Shown one piece after another: positions 1 to 6,254 of a stretch of DNA of 8,827 nucleotides (positions are counted from its first letter, which is position 1; each line of letters opens with the position of its first letter). A program made the translations under genes and the position numbers. Source of the DNA: Desulfobulbaceae bacterium (GTDB taxonomy: Bacteria > Desulfobacterota > Desulfobulbia > Desulfobulbales > Desulfobulbaceae); assembly GCA_011322715.1 (NCBI GenBank), contig DRLX01000453.1, forward strand, positions 1 to 8,827, read 5' to 3'. The notes under the pieces were generated by a model. It was not told the DNA's origin. It did no database searches and saw nothing but the letters and a program-made list of their open reading frames with translations.

Positions 1-296
1 ATAGTGTCATCAATGGCAAGGACTTCGATAAAAAATTTCTTCAGGGCATTATGTCGCCTTATGACATCTTTTGCCGCAATTCTGCCTTCATCGGTCAGGG
101 TAATGACCTCATAAGGGGCGTAATTGATGAGTCCTTTTTTTGAAAGTGACCTGAGTGCTTCAGTAACCGAGGCACCACTTACTCCGAGACGGGCGGTGAT
201 GTCCTTGCCCCTGGCGACTTGTTTTTCGGCGATGATATGGTAAATCACCTCGATATAATCTTCCAGGCTGGCACTGAGTTGCCGGCTTTTTTTCAT
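1..296 (-). CDS. DtxR/MntR-family metal-dependent transcriptional repressor (N-terminal part, gene cut by window edge)
   Basis: The 98 codons present encode the winged-helix DNA-binding domain and the start of the dimerisation domain of a DtxR-family repressor, which binds operators when loaded with Mn(II) or Fe(II). The start is the ATG at 296, which gives MKKSRQLSASLEDYIEVIY. The recognition helix lies in the segment GVSGASVTEALRSL (about residues 38-51). The wing and the TLTDEG motif follow at about 67-71, then RRHNALKKFF at 80-89. By alignment from memory with Bacillus MntR, Asp13, Glu16 and His82 fall on the MntR metal ligands Asp8, Glu11 and His77. Classical DtxR/IdeR has Met at the Asp position, so a manganese-type sensor is favoured. 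The remaining metal ligands and any SH3-like domain lie outside the window. Only a weak purine stretch (AGAGAA) precedes the start. The gene is divergent from recN. Family assignment is firm; metal specificity is inferred. Confidence 0.88.
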   Translation of the reverse strand, partial: MKKSRQLSASLEDYIEVIYHIIAEKQVARGKDITARLGVSGASVTEALRSLSKKGLINYAPYEVITLTDEGRIAAKDVIRRHNALKKFFIEVLAIDDT

Positions 297-682
297 GGGA
301 TTCTCTGAGGTTAGGGTGACGGAAAAATATTTGTCCCGTAATGCGCCGGATTTTTCCTCTGATTCAAGACGTGCAACGGGGTGCATATTGATGCTATGTA
401 ACCGGCACGGTTGGACCAAAAAATCACGCTACAGCCATAATGAGCAGTGGAAACATGCTGGCAGTTGGTGTTTCAGCGATCCCTTTTTCCGTAAATCTTT
501 TACGCAACATTCGAGTTGGAGTAGAAGGTAAACAGGATGGGATATTTTTTTTATTCCGGCGCCCATAAAAAGAAGAATAATCGACAGGATATATAGTGTC
601 GCAAATGACGTCAAGAAGAATGTCTTGAAAACCAAATACAGACGGACGGAGTGTAGAGGCCAACCTTTACCCAAACAAGTGT
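297..682. other. Divergent intergenic region between the DtxR-type gene and recN
   Basis: This 386-bp stretch separates two divergent starts and should hold both promoters, but I find no convincing -35/-10 pair. An 8-bp palindrome TGACGTCA lies at 606-613. I see no SOS/LexA box of the CTGT-N8-ACAG or GTTC-N7-GTTC types, although recN is SOS-controlled in many bacteria. Short frames exist on both strands. One on the minus strand (429-674, TTG start) would encode a hydrophobic segment, and one on the plus strand (439-564) would encode 41 residues. None has a ribosome binding site or a recognisable family, so I do not call them genes. Confidence 0.5.
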
Positions 683-2371
683 ATGCTGCAAGAATTACGG
701 ATTAAAAACCTGGCATTACTCAAATCAATGCACCTCGAATTGCCGGACCGTGACAGCGGCCTGGTTGTCCTTACCGGTGAGACCGGGGCCGGAAAGTCTA
801 TCATTCTGCAGGCACTGCATCTCCTGACCGGGGGACGCGGCTCGTCCTCCTGGATACGCAGTGATTGTCCCTCCGCCGAAGTGGAGGCCTTTTTTGTCCT
901 TGCCGATCATCAGCAGGAAACGCTGACTTTTCTGCAGGATCATGGACTGGATTCCGGGGTGGAATGTCTGGTCCGTCGGGTACTCACTGCTAAAGGACGG
1001 AGCAGGGTTTTTATCAATGACAGGGCTGTGACCACAAGACTGGCGGCGGAGTTAGCGGAGAGTTTACTCAGTATTGCCGGTCAGCACGATCATCAACAGC
1101 TTCTGCAGGCAAGAAAGCATCTCGATTTCCTTGATTCTTATGGGGAATTGTGGCCTAAGCGTCAATCTTTTACGCGGCTGTTCAGAGAATGGCAACAGCT
1201 ATCAGGAACCCTGCGCGATCTGCAGGAAAAAGAACAGGACAAAGAACAACGACGTGATTTCCTGGGCTATCAGTTAAAGGAAATCAACGAGATATCCCCG
1301 GTGTCCGGAGAGGATGAGCGACTGGCAAAGGAGCGGGACCTGTTGAAGGCCTCCTCAACGCTTGCCTATCTCGTCGGTGACAGTTTGCAACTGCTTCGGG
1401 CAAAGGTGCTTGAGCCCTTAGCGATTATCAGGAAAAATATGGAAAATGCCGCCGGGCTTGATTCCGAGGTGGGTGAGATTGCTGAGAGAATAATTTCCAG
1501 TTGTTTTGAGATTGAAGATCTGGAGACTTCTCTGGATCGTTACCGGGCCGGATTACCCACCGATCACGCCCGCCTTGAGGAAATTGCCGATCGGTTGGCC
1601 AAATTGAAGGGGTTGCAGCGAAAATACGGCCAGGGGTTGGACACCGTACTTGCCTATGCCGAGCATGCCGAGCAGGAACTGGCAGGGCTGGCCGATCTTG
1701 AAGATGATATTGCGGACCTGGAACTGGCCCTGGAAAAGACCAGTACCAAGGCCCTGCTTGCGGCCACGGAGTTAAGTCAGAACAGAAAAACGGCGGCGGC
1801 AAAGCTTGAAAAGGCCATGCAGGAGGAGTTGACCTCGCTCCAGTTCCCGCAGGCGAATTTTAAAGTTTCCCTGCGTTGTCCGGAAGGAATGGGTATGGAA
1901 GGCGTGCAGCCTTCAGGTCGTGACCAGGTGGAATTTCTCTTTTCCGCCAATCCCGGTGAACCGGTAAAACCCTTGGCCAAGGTCGTTTCCGGAGGGGAAC
2001 TTTCACGACTCATGCTTGCCATGAAATGTATACTTGCCAGGCGCGACCATGTGGATACGGTTATTTTTGATGAGGTCGACGCCGGAATCGGCGGCCAGGC
2101 GGCCGAGGCGGTTGCCGCCAAAATCAGTGAACTGGCAACGCATCATCAGGTCCTCTGTATCACGCATCTTCCCCAGATCGCCGCTTATGCGCAGACGCAT
2201 TATCTCGTTGAAAAAGGAGTGGAAAATGGACGGACAATCACCTCTATTCGTTTGTTGAAGCAGGAAGAACGGGTGCAGGAACTGGCACGGATGTTAGGGG
2301 GTGAATCGCCAAGCCGCCAGACTCTGGCACTGGCCAGGGAGCTTGCCGAAAAGCAGGCCGGACAACGATGA
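683..2371 (+). CDS. recN: DNA repair protein RecN
   Basis: RecN is an SMC-like ATPase that acts early in recombinational repair of double-strand breaks, at the nucleoid. The 562-residue length is normal for the family. The N-terminal half-ATPase has the Walker A motif GETGAGKS at residues 32-39 and a Q-loop region IAGQHDHQQLL at 131-141. A charged coiled-coil-rich middle (about 155-380) follows. The C-terminal half has the ABC signature SGGELSR at 436-442, the Walker B TVIFDE at 459-464 with the D-loop DAGIGG behind it, and the H-loop CITHLPQIAAYA at 492-503. The start at ATG 683 is chosen because the family begins MLxELRIxNxAL, as here. No Shine-Dalgarno sequence is visible upstream. A PP-loop gene follows after 16 bp, so the two are probably co-transcribed. 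No key residue is missing. Identification is essentially certain. Confidence 0.98.
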   Translation: MLQELRIKNLALLKSMHLELPDRDSGLVVLTGETGAGKSIILQALHLLTGGRGSSSWIRSDCPSAEVEAFFVLADHQQETLTFLQDHGLDSGVECLVRRVLTAKGRSRVFINDRAVTTRLAAELAESLLSIAGQHDHQQLLQARKHLDFLDSYGELWPKRQSFTRLFREWQQLSGTLRDLQEKEQDKEQRRDFLGYQLKEINEISPVSGEDERLAKERDLLKASSTLAYLVGDSLQLLRAKVLEPLAIIRKNMENAAGLDSEVGEIAERIISSCFEIEDLETSLDRYRAGLPTDHARLEEIADRLAKLKGLQRKYGQGLDTVLAYAEHAEQELAGLADLEDDIADLELALEKTSTKALLAATELSQNRKTAAAKLEKAMQEELTSLQFPQANFKVSLRCPEGMGMEGVQPSGRDQVEFLFSANPGEPVKPLAKVVSGGELSRLMLAMKCILARRDHVDTVIFDEVDAGIGGQAAEAVAAKISELATHHQVLCITHLPQIAAYAQTHYLVEKGVENGRTITSIRLLKQEERVQELARMLGGESPSRQTLALARELAEKQAGQR

Positions 2372-2387
2372 TGAATGGGAGCGGGAG

Positions 2388-3437
2388 ATGAGCGGAAAAA
2401 TCGCACTGGCCCTTTATTCCGGCGGCCTTGATTCCATTCTGGCCTGCAGGATTATCAGTGACCAGGGGATAGAGGTCAAGGCGTTGAAGTTTGTCACCCC
2501 TTTTTTTGATCATCATCTATTGGATGTCCGGGATGTATATTGTGCGGAAATTCGTGATAAATACGGTTTCGAGGTCCATCTGGTCGATCTCAGCGAGGGA
2601 TATATTGATCTGCTGCATAATCCGGCCCATGGGTTTGGTAAGAATTTTAATCCCTGCATCGATTGTAAAATTTTGATGCTGACCCGAGCCCGGCAGCTTC
2701 TCAGTCACTATCAGGCCTCTTTTCTGATCACCGGCGAGGTGCTGGGCCAGCGCCCCATGTCCCAGCGTCGGGATACGCTCAGGCTCATCGAACGTGATTC
2801 CGGCTGTGAGGATATCCTTCTTCGGCCGCTGTGCGCCAAACGTTTACCGCCCACGTTACCGGAGCGTGCAGGCTGGGTTGATCGTGATTGTCTGTATGGG
2901 TTTACGGGAAGGGGACGCAGGCCGCAAATTGATCTGGCCCACCGGCTCGGTATCACGGATTTTCCGGCGCCGGCCGGGGGCTGCGTACTGACCGATCCTA
3001 ATCTGGCGGATCGCATTAAGCGTTTTTATGCAGGTCTGTTTATGCTTGAACCTGAGCAATTTCAGGCCGATGATTTTCGTTTGTTGCTGGTGGGTCGACA
3101 GCTTCGTCTTCCCGGAGGCCATTGGCTTATTCTTGGCCGCAATGAGCGGGAAAATGATAAGATTCGTGCATTTGCCGGTGAGGATGACTGGCTGCTTCAC
3201 ATGCCGACACGGCCCGGACCGACCGCTCTGATGCGCCGGGCCGGGCAACTGCTGTCGGCAACCGCCAACGAGGCTGAAGCTCTTGCCCTTGCCGCAGGAC
3301 TGGTCGTTCGTTATGGAAAAAAGACCGGAGATCAGCGGGCTGCCGGGGAGGTGCTCCTTGAGCAGGCAGATGGCCAAAGACTCCTGTCTGACGTTGCTCC
3401 TCTTAGTGATACGATTTTTCAGCCATGGATTGTCTGA
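2388..3437 (+). CDS. PP-loop ATPase (MnmA/ThiI-like thiouridylase) fused to an NFACT-R-like C-terminal domain
   Basis: The 349-residue protein starts with a nucleotide-binding PP-loop, SGGLDS at residues 11-16, typical of enzymes that adenylate a tRNA base before sulfur transfer. Cys93 in NPCIDCK and Cys199 in PAGGCV sit where MnmA-type enzymes carry their two catalytic cysteines. Cys90 adds a CxxC to the first of these. The C-terminal part (about 225-349) contains HWLILGRNERENDKI at 245-259 followed by DDWLLHMPTRPGP. This resembles the NFACT-R (DUF814) signature, roughly a GRN-x-x-x-ND core followed by D-x-W-x-H and PG. I therefore infer an RNA-directed thiolation enzyme; substrate and base are unknown. 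The ATG at 2388 is preferred over an upstream in-frame start at 2301 because GGAG precedes it at 2378-2381 and it avoids a long recN overlap. Its last 13 bp overlap the next gene. The PP-loop is certain; the NFACT-R call is by motif memory. Confidence 0.85.
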   Translation: MSGKIALALYSGGLDSILACRIISDQGIEVKALKFVTPFFDHHLLDVRDVYCAEIRDKYGFEVHLVDLSEGYIDLLHNPAHGFGKNFNPCIDCKILMLTRARQLLSHYQASFLITGEVLGQRPMSQRRDTLRLIERDSGCEDILLRPLCAKRLPPTLPERAGWVDRDCLYGFTGRGRRPQIDLAHRLGITDFPAPAGGCVLTDPNLADRIKRFYAGLFMLEPEQFQADDFRLLLVGRQLRLPGGHWLILGRNERENDKIRAFAGEDDWLLHMPTRPGPTALMRRAGQLLSATANEAEALALAAGLVVRYGKKTGDQRAAGEVLLEQADGQRLLSDVAPLSDTIFQPWIV

Positions 3438-4234
3438 CGGGTTTGCAGGAAAAAGATATCGAAAAGTTGTTGGAATTTATTTTTCAACGGCAAAAAGAAG
3501 ACGGAGCCTTTGCCGCCTGTCCGAGCCTTCCTTCAACTGTTGCCGATAGCTTTTACGCCCTTAGCATGCTGAAGATGCTGGATAATTGCAACGGCAACCG
3601 GCTTCTTTTTTCCCGGATCAACGGCGAAAAAATGCGAGCTTTTGTCCGGGCGCATGTCCCAATCCGCCACAGTCTTCCCCTGCGTGTCCGCTTTTTTCTC
3701 CATGAAATTTTCCACATGGTCACGGAAGATCCGGTTACGGAAGAAGACGCACCATCCTATGTCGATCCGTGCGATGACCTTGATGTCGGCAAGAGACTTA
3801 ACTATGAAAATTATTATTATGTCGGCCGGTTAGCCGGACATCTTCAAAAAAGATTCCAGGTCGTCGATTTCCATCTTGCCGACTGTACCGGCAAGGATGT
3901 CTATTTTTATGTCCTTTCGTTTGCAGAGGATGCGGAGAGGCGCTTCGTAGAGATAGGTGACTGGTTGCAGAGATGTCAAAATTGTGATGGCGGATTCGGT
4001 TTCTTCCCCGGAACGACTTCCTATATTGAATATTCCGATTACAGTTTGTCTGCCCTGTCGATCCTGCATCGGCCGCCGTTGCACCGGAGACAGGCCGGCC
4101 AATATATCCTTGCCTGCAGGACTGCCGCCGGCGGGTTTTCCCGCAGTACAAAGGCAGCTCCCTTCCTCGACGCATCCTATCATGCCCTGAATGCATTGTT
4201 GTGTCTGCAGAACTTTACGACCGATCAGTCCTAA
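3425..4234 (+). CDS. Prenyltransferase/squalene-cyclase-fold (alpha/alpha toroid) repeat protein of unknown substrate
   Basis: The 269-residue soluble protein has at least three repeats of the type seen in prenyltransferase beta subunits and terpene cyclases. Repeat one is at residues 14-50 (RQKEDGAF then STVADSFYALSML). Repeat two is at 177-214 (CQNCDGGFGFFPG then YSDYSLSALSIL). Repeat three is at 225-262 (AAGGFSR then LDASYHALNALLCLQ). The LDASYHAL segment resembles the region carrying the zinc-ligand His of protein prenyltransferases. I cannot find the paired Asp/Cys motif, so catalysis is unproven. There is no signal peptide. The ATG at 3425 lies inside the PP-loop gene, overlapping it by 13 bp without its own Shine-Dalgarno, which suggests translational coupling. 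The stop codon TAA at 4232-4234 lies in an inserted element: without it the protein would end with two more residues (Gln-Ser). The fold is likely; the function is unknown. Confidence 0.75.
   Translation: MDCLTGLQEKDIEKLLEFIFQRQKEDGAFAACPSLPSTVADSFYALSMLKMLDNCNGNRLLFSRINGEKMRAFVRAHVPIRHSLPLRVRFFLHEIFHMVTEDPVTEEDAPSYVDPCDDLDVGKRLNYENYYYVGRLAGHLQKRFQVVDFHLADCTGKDVYFYVLSFAEDAERRFVEIGDWLQRCQNCDGGFGFFPGTTSYIEYSDYSLSALSILHRPPLHRRQAGQYILACRTAAGGFSRSTKAAPFLDASYHALNALLCLQNFTTDQS
4223..4230 (+). repeat. Left copy of target-site duplication GATCAGTC
   Basis: This 8-bp sequence (9 bp, CGATCAGTC, if 4222 is counted) is repeated exactly at 4386-4393, immediately outside both ends of the small mobile element. 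The left copy is inside the last codons of the toroid-protein gene. Identity ends at the element boundary on both sides, as expected for a target duplication. Confidence 0.75.
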
Positions 4235-4385
4235 GCGTTCACCAGCACCCTATCTTCGTCCGATCAGGCCTCCTCACATAGCAAGGCTATAGGCTCGTCG
4301 GCCTGCTTGGGCGAATATGGGGCACTGCTAAGCGCTTACAGCCTTGAGTTTGTTCGAAATGTATAGACCTTGGTGAACGGGTTAC
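4231..4385. mobile_element. Miniature inverted-repeat element (about 155 bp), possibly IS66-derived
   Basis: The ends are inverted copies. The left starts CTAAGCGTTCACCA and the right, read inward on the minus strand, starts GTAACCCGTTCACCA; CGTTCACCA is perfect (4236-4244 with 4371-4379). Exact 8-9 bp direct repeats flank it at 4223-4230 and 4386-4393. IS66-family elements are known for termini beginning GTAA and for 8-bp duplications, so the right end fits and the left end differs at its first base. The interior has no ORF. It has a second inverted pair, CAAGGCTATA (4282-4291) against TATAGACCTTG (4362-4372), and a palindrome TAAGCGCTTA at 4329-4338. It is therefore a non-autonomous element or a collapsed IS. 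It inserted in the 3' end of the toroid gene and provides that gene's present stop codon. That it is mobile is well supported; the IS66 origin is an inference. Confidence 0.72.
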
Positions 4386-4393
4386 GATCAGTC
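4386..4393 (+). repeat. Right copy of target-site duplication GATCAGTC
   Basis: This is the exact partner of the copy at 4223-4230. Joining the two flanks without the element restores an open frame, with codons ACC GAT CAG TCG CAG TCC TAA, which puts the ancestral stop at 4401-4403. From 4394 to 4497 I see no gene or clear terminator. Confidence 0.75.
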
Positions 4394-4497
4394 GCAGTCC
4401 TAATCTATTTTTGGTGCGGGAATAGAGACGAAGAGCGTTGCGGTCATTGAGCCATGCATTGGAATTTTATGGCTGGTTTTTTGACCTGGACCTATTT

Positions 4498-5397
4498 TCA
4501 GGGCTTTGTCAGCAGAAGTAACCAGGGCAGGGCGATATTTTTTGCGGTAAAGTGCGCGTTCGGCACAAAATCCCTGATGAAATCCACAAATGACGAAGTA
4601 CGGGTATAGACACCATACCAGCCATTATAAATATCGCATTGTTTACCATAGGAGACCAGGCCGACATGGACCCAGTCCCCGTCGATAATGGTGACAAGCG
4701 GCCCGCCGGAGTCGCCGTTGCAGACATCTTTTCCGTCATAATATCCTGCACATATCTGTGAAGATTCCAAGGGGATATGGTAGATGTTGTCGCATATACT
4801 CTTGTCGACCACCGGCAGGTCGACCTGACGCAGTTTTTCGGGATAATAGAACCCGGAAGGTCCGTTTGCCCAGCCCCATCCCAGGGCAGTGAGGGTTCTG
4901 TTCAGCAGGTCTGCGGGGATGTCCTCTCTGGAAATGCCGGAGTACAGCGTGATCGGTGGTTGGCTGGAAGATTGCTTCAGCTCAATGAGGGCGATATCAT
5001 TGGTCAGGGTGGTTGTGCTGTAGCCGGGGTGCATATGAATACTTTGTACATCAATCCTGGGGCCGGTAAAGGATGTCAGATCAAAGATGCCGACGGCAAC
5101 CTCAATTTCTCCCGGACTTCTGCCGTCGACACAATGGGCCGCAGTCAGGACCCAGGAACCGTCGATGAGCACCCCGCTGCAGTATTGGGCCAGATAGGTA
5201 TCGGGCTGGCTCGAGATAAGGAGGGCGACCATCCATGGCCAATCCCCGGATTTTGACTCGATGCCGCCCAGTATCTTGGCGGTAATTCCCAGAGGCTCCG
5301 TTGTTTGTCGGGAAAGGTCTCCCGCAAAAACAAAGTGGGGAAGGAACACAAGGATGAAAATCAGCAGTTGTCTGAGAAGTGAAAATAAAGTTGTCAT
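4498..5397 (-). CDS. Secreted trypsin-like serine protease (chymotrypsin fold, S1 family)
   Basis: This is a 299-residue endopeptidase with an N-terminal signal peptide (MTTLFSLLRQ then a hydrophobic run ending VFAG), so it acts outside the cytoplasm. After a short propeptide comes the activation-type sequence AKILGG, equivalent to the IVGG start of mature S1 proteases. The triad is complete: His88 in LTAAHC, Asp134 in NDIALIEL and Ser230 in NGDSGGP. Asp224, six residues before Ser230, matches Asp189 of trypsin, and SYG plus GVYTR shape a pocket for Arg/Lys. Cysteines fit the disulfides 42-58, 168-182 and 191-220 (chymotrypsin numbering). The C-terminus ends in a short hydrophobic tail, NIALPWLLLLTKP. 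I prefer ATG 5397; GTG at 5424 would add nine residues. Neither start has a clear Shine-Dalgarno. The family is certain and trypsin-like specificity likely; the substrate is unknown. Confidence 0.93.
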   Translation of the reverse strand: MTTLFSLLRQLLIFILVFLPHFVFAGDLSRQTTEPLGITAKILGGIESKSGDWPWMVALLISSQPDTYLAQYCSGVLIDGSWVLTAAHCVDGRSPGEIEVAVGIFDLTSFTGPRIDVQSIHMHPGYSTTTLTNDIALIELKQSSSQPPITLYSGISREDIPADLLNRTLTALGWGWANGPSGFYYPEKLRQVDLPVVDKSICDNIYHIPLESSQICAGYYDGKDVCNGDSGGPLVTIIDGDWVHVGLVSYGKQCDIYNGWYGVYTRTSSFVDFIRDFVPNAHFTAKNIALPWLLLLTKP

Positions 5398-5775
5398 TGT
5401 GAGAGGGATGTGCCGGCCGGCCACGTACTGTTTATAACCATCCAGTGAAATAAAGGTATTTTATGCTTCATGGAACAGCGGGTATTCTTCTATTCTTCTG
5501 TGGTGAAAAGCATTAGGAAGAATGTGTACCGGTAAGCTAATCAGAGTCCGGAGTAGTAGAATATCCATAAAGTATTGTAGCGGGTATCCTGGGAAATGGC
5601 AAATTTGTCATCAGGATTGAGATACCTGGAAGGATGGATTGTCGACCGCACATCTCCCAGGCGTGCGAGTGAACGGGAGAAAGCCCTGCCGCAAAACAGT
5701 TCCTTGTTCTCCCGATAACAGCTTGTGTCGTACAATTTTTCGATTGTGGGTATCGAACCTGTTCTTTCCGCCGGA
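5398..5775. other. Intergenic region upstream of the protease gene
   Basis: This 378-bp stretch must hold the protease promoter (minus strand), but I see only an isolated TAAAAT-like box. It contains an 8-bp tandem repeat, TATTCTTC twice at 5483-5498. A minus-strand frame at 5541-5735 (64 codons, TTG start) has plausible codon use and ends DDKFAISQDT then RYNTLWIFYYSGL. It lacks a ribosome binding site and any family I recognise. It could be a gene remnant or chance; I do not call it a gene. Confidence 0.4.
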
Positions 5776-5964
5776 CTATGGCTCTACCTCAACAACTCCT
5801 GTGCCTTGACAGGTCGGACAGGGTTGTTCCGGTTCACACTGACATTCATTCCAGTCGTCGCCGTCCTGGGTACCCCGCCATTCACTGTCACAGACACAGG
5901 TTCCGTGGATTTTTTTGTTGCCGTGACATTGCGGGCATTCTTTACTTTTTTTTTGCCTGGTCAT
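5776..5964 (-). CDS. Small DnaJ-type zinc-finger (CxxCxG) protein
   Basis: This 62-residue cytoplasmic protein has eight cysteines in four pairs: CPQC (10-13) with HG behind it, CVC (23-25), CQC (41-43) and CPTCQGTG (49-56). The first and last pairs match the CxxCxGxG modules of the DnaJ central zinc finger. The inner pairs have one residue between cysteines instead of two, so one or two metal sites are probable. There is no J-domain or other partner domain. The ATG at 5964 is supported by GGAG seven bases upstream. The rest of the protein is charged and polar. It lies on the same strand as the selenoprotein, 290 bp downstream of it. Role is unknown; small stand-alone proteins of this type may assist folding or bind metal. 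That it is a real gene is supported by the ribosome binding site and the Cys pattern. Confidence 0.75.
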   Translation of the reverse strand: MTRQKKSKECPQCHGNKKIHGTCVCDSEWRGTQDGDDWNECQCEPEQPCPTCQGTGVVEVEP

Positions 5965-6254
5965 TGGGTATCTCCAGTCTAAGGGGTCCGGGGAAAATAA
6001 TTATTCCTTCCTGCTTTTGCTCCAGCTTCTGCGTTCTCAAAAAACTACTTGTCAATAACAGGCGTCGAATTTTACGCTTTGTGTCCGAAGCAGAGGACGG
6101 TGTATTTCGAAATAATTATTTTTTTGCGTGACCCTGAATTTTTATTTCAGTCCTGCCGGAGTGAAGACTTGTTCAGTCCTGTCAGAACAGACGATTTGTG
6201 GAAGGTTTTGACCGGCGATGACGGTCCTCATCACCGGTCAATTGATAGTTTAAA
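5965..6254. other. Intergenic region between selenoprotein and zinc-finger genes
   Basis: This 290-bp stretch separates two minus-strand genes. It holds the hairpin at 6208-6241 (listed separately) and a 10-bp direct repeat TTCAGTCCTG at 6146-6155 and 6172-6181. The palindrome AATAATTATT occurs twice (5996-6005 and 6111-6120) and once more at 7553-7562. A TTGACA hexamer on the minus strand (6050-6055) could be a -35 box for the zinc-finger gene, but no matching -10 follows at 16-18 bp. I see no gene here. Confidence 0.45.
6208..6241 (-). terminator. Long hairpin just downstream of the selenoprotein gene, possible terminator
   Basis: In the minus-strand transcript a 14-bp stem forms, TTGACCGGTGATGA with TCATCGCCGGTCAA, around a 6-base loop. 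One position pairs as U-G in that RNA but would be a C-A mismatch in the opposite strand's RNA, so the structure fits minus-strand transcription. It begins 13 bases after the stop codon at 6255. No U-tract follows, so it may act as an RNA 3'-end stabiliser or a weak terminator. Confidence 0.5.

Noticed and set aside
2301..2387. Upstream in-frame start for the PP-loop gene
   Set aside because: It would overlap recN by about 70 bp and adds residues before the conserved N-terminus; ATG 2388 has GGAG at the right distance.
1428..2516. Several minus-strand frames across recN and the PP-loop gene
   Set aside because: They are proline- and arginine-rich antisense translations typical of shadows of GC-biased genes.
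4777..5256. 159-residue plus-strand frame
   Set aside because: It is antisense to the serine protease, which has all catalytic motifs; this frame has no recognisable family.
5745..5765. tRNA T-loop-like sequence GGTTCGATACC on the minus strand
   Set aside because: The flanking bases do not form a 5-bp T-stem and no acceptor or anticodon arms are present.
5778..6131. 117-residue plus-strand frame and an overlapping 85-residue frame
   Set aside because: They run antisense to the zinc-finger gene and into low-complexity intergenic DNA, with no ribosome binding site.
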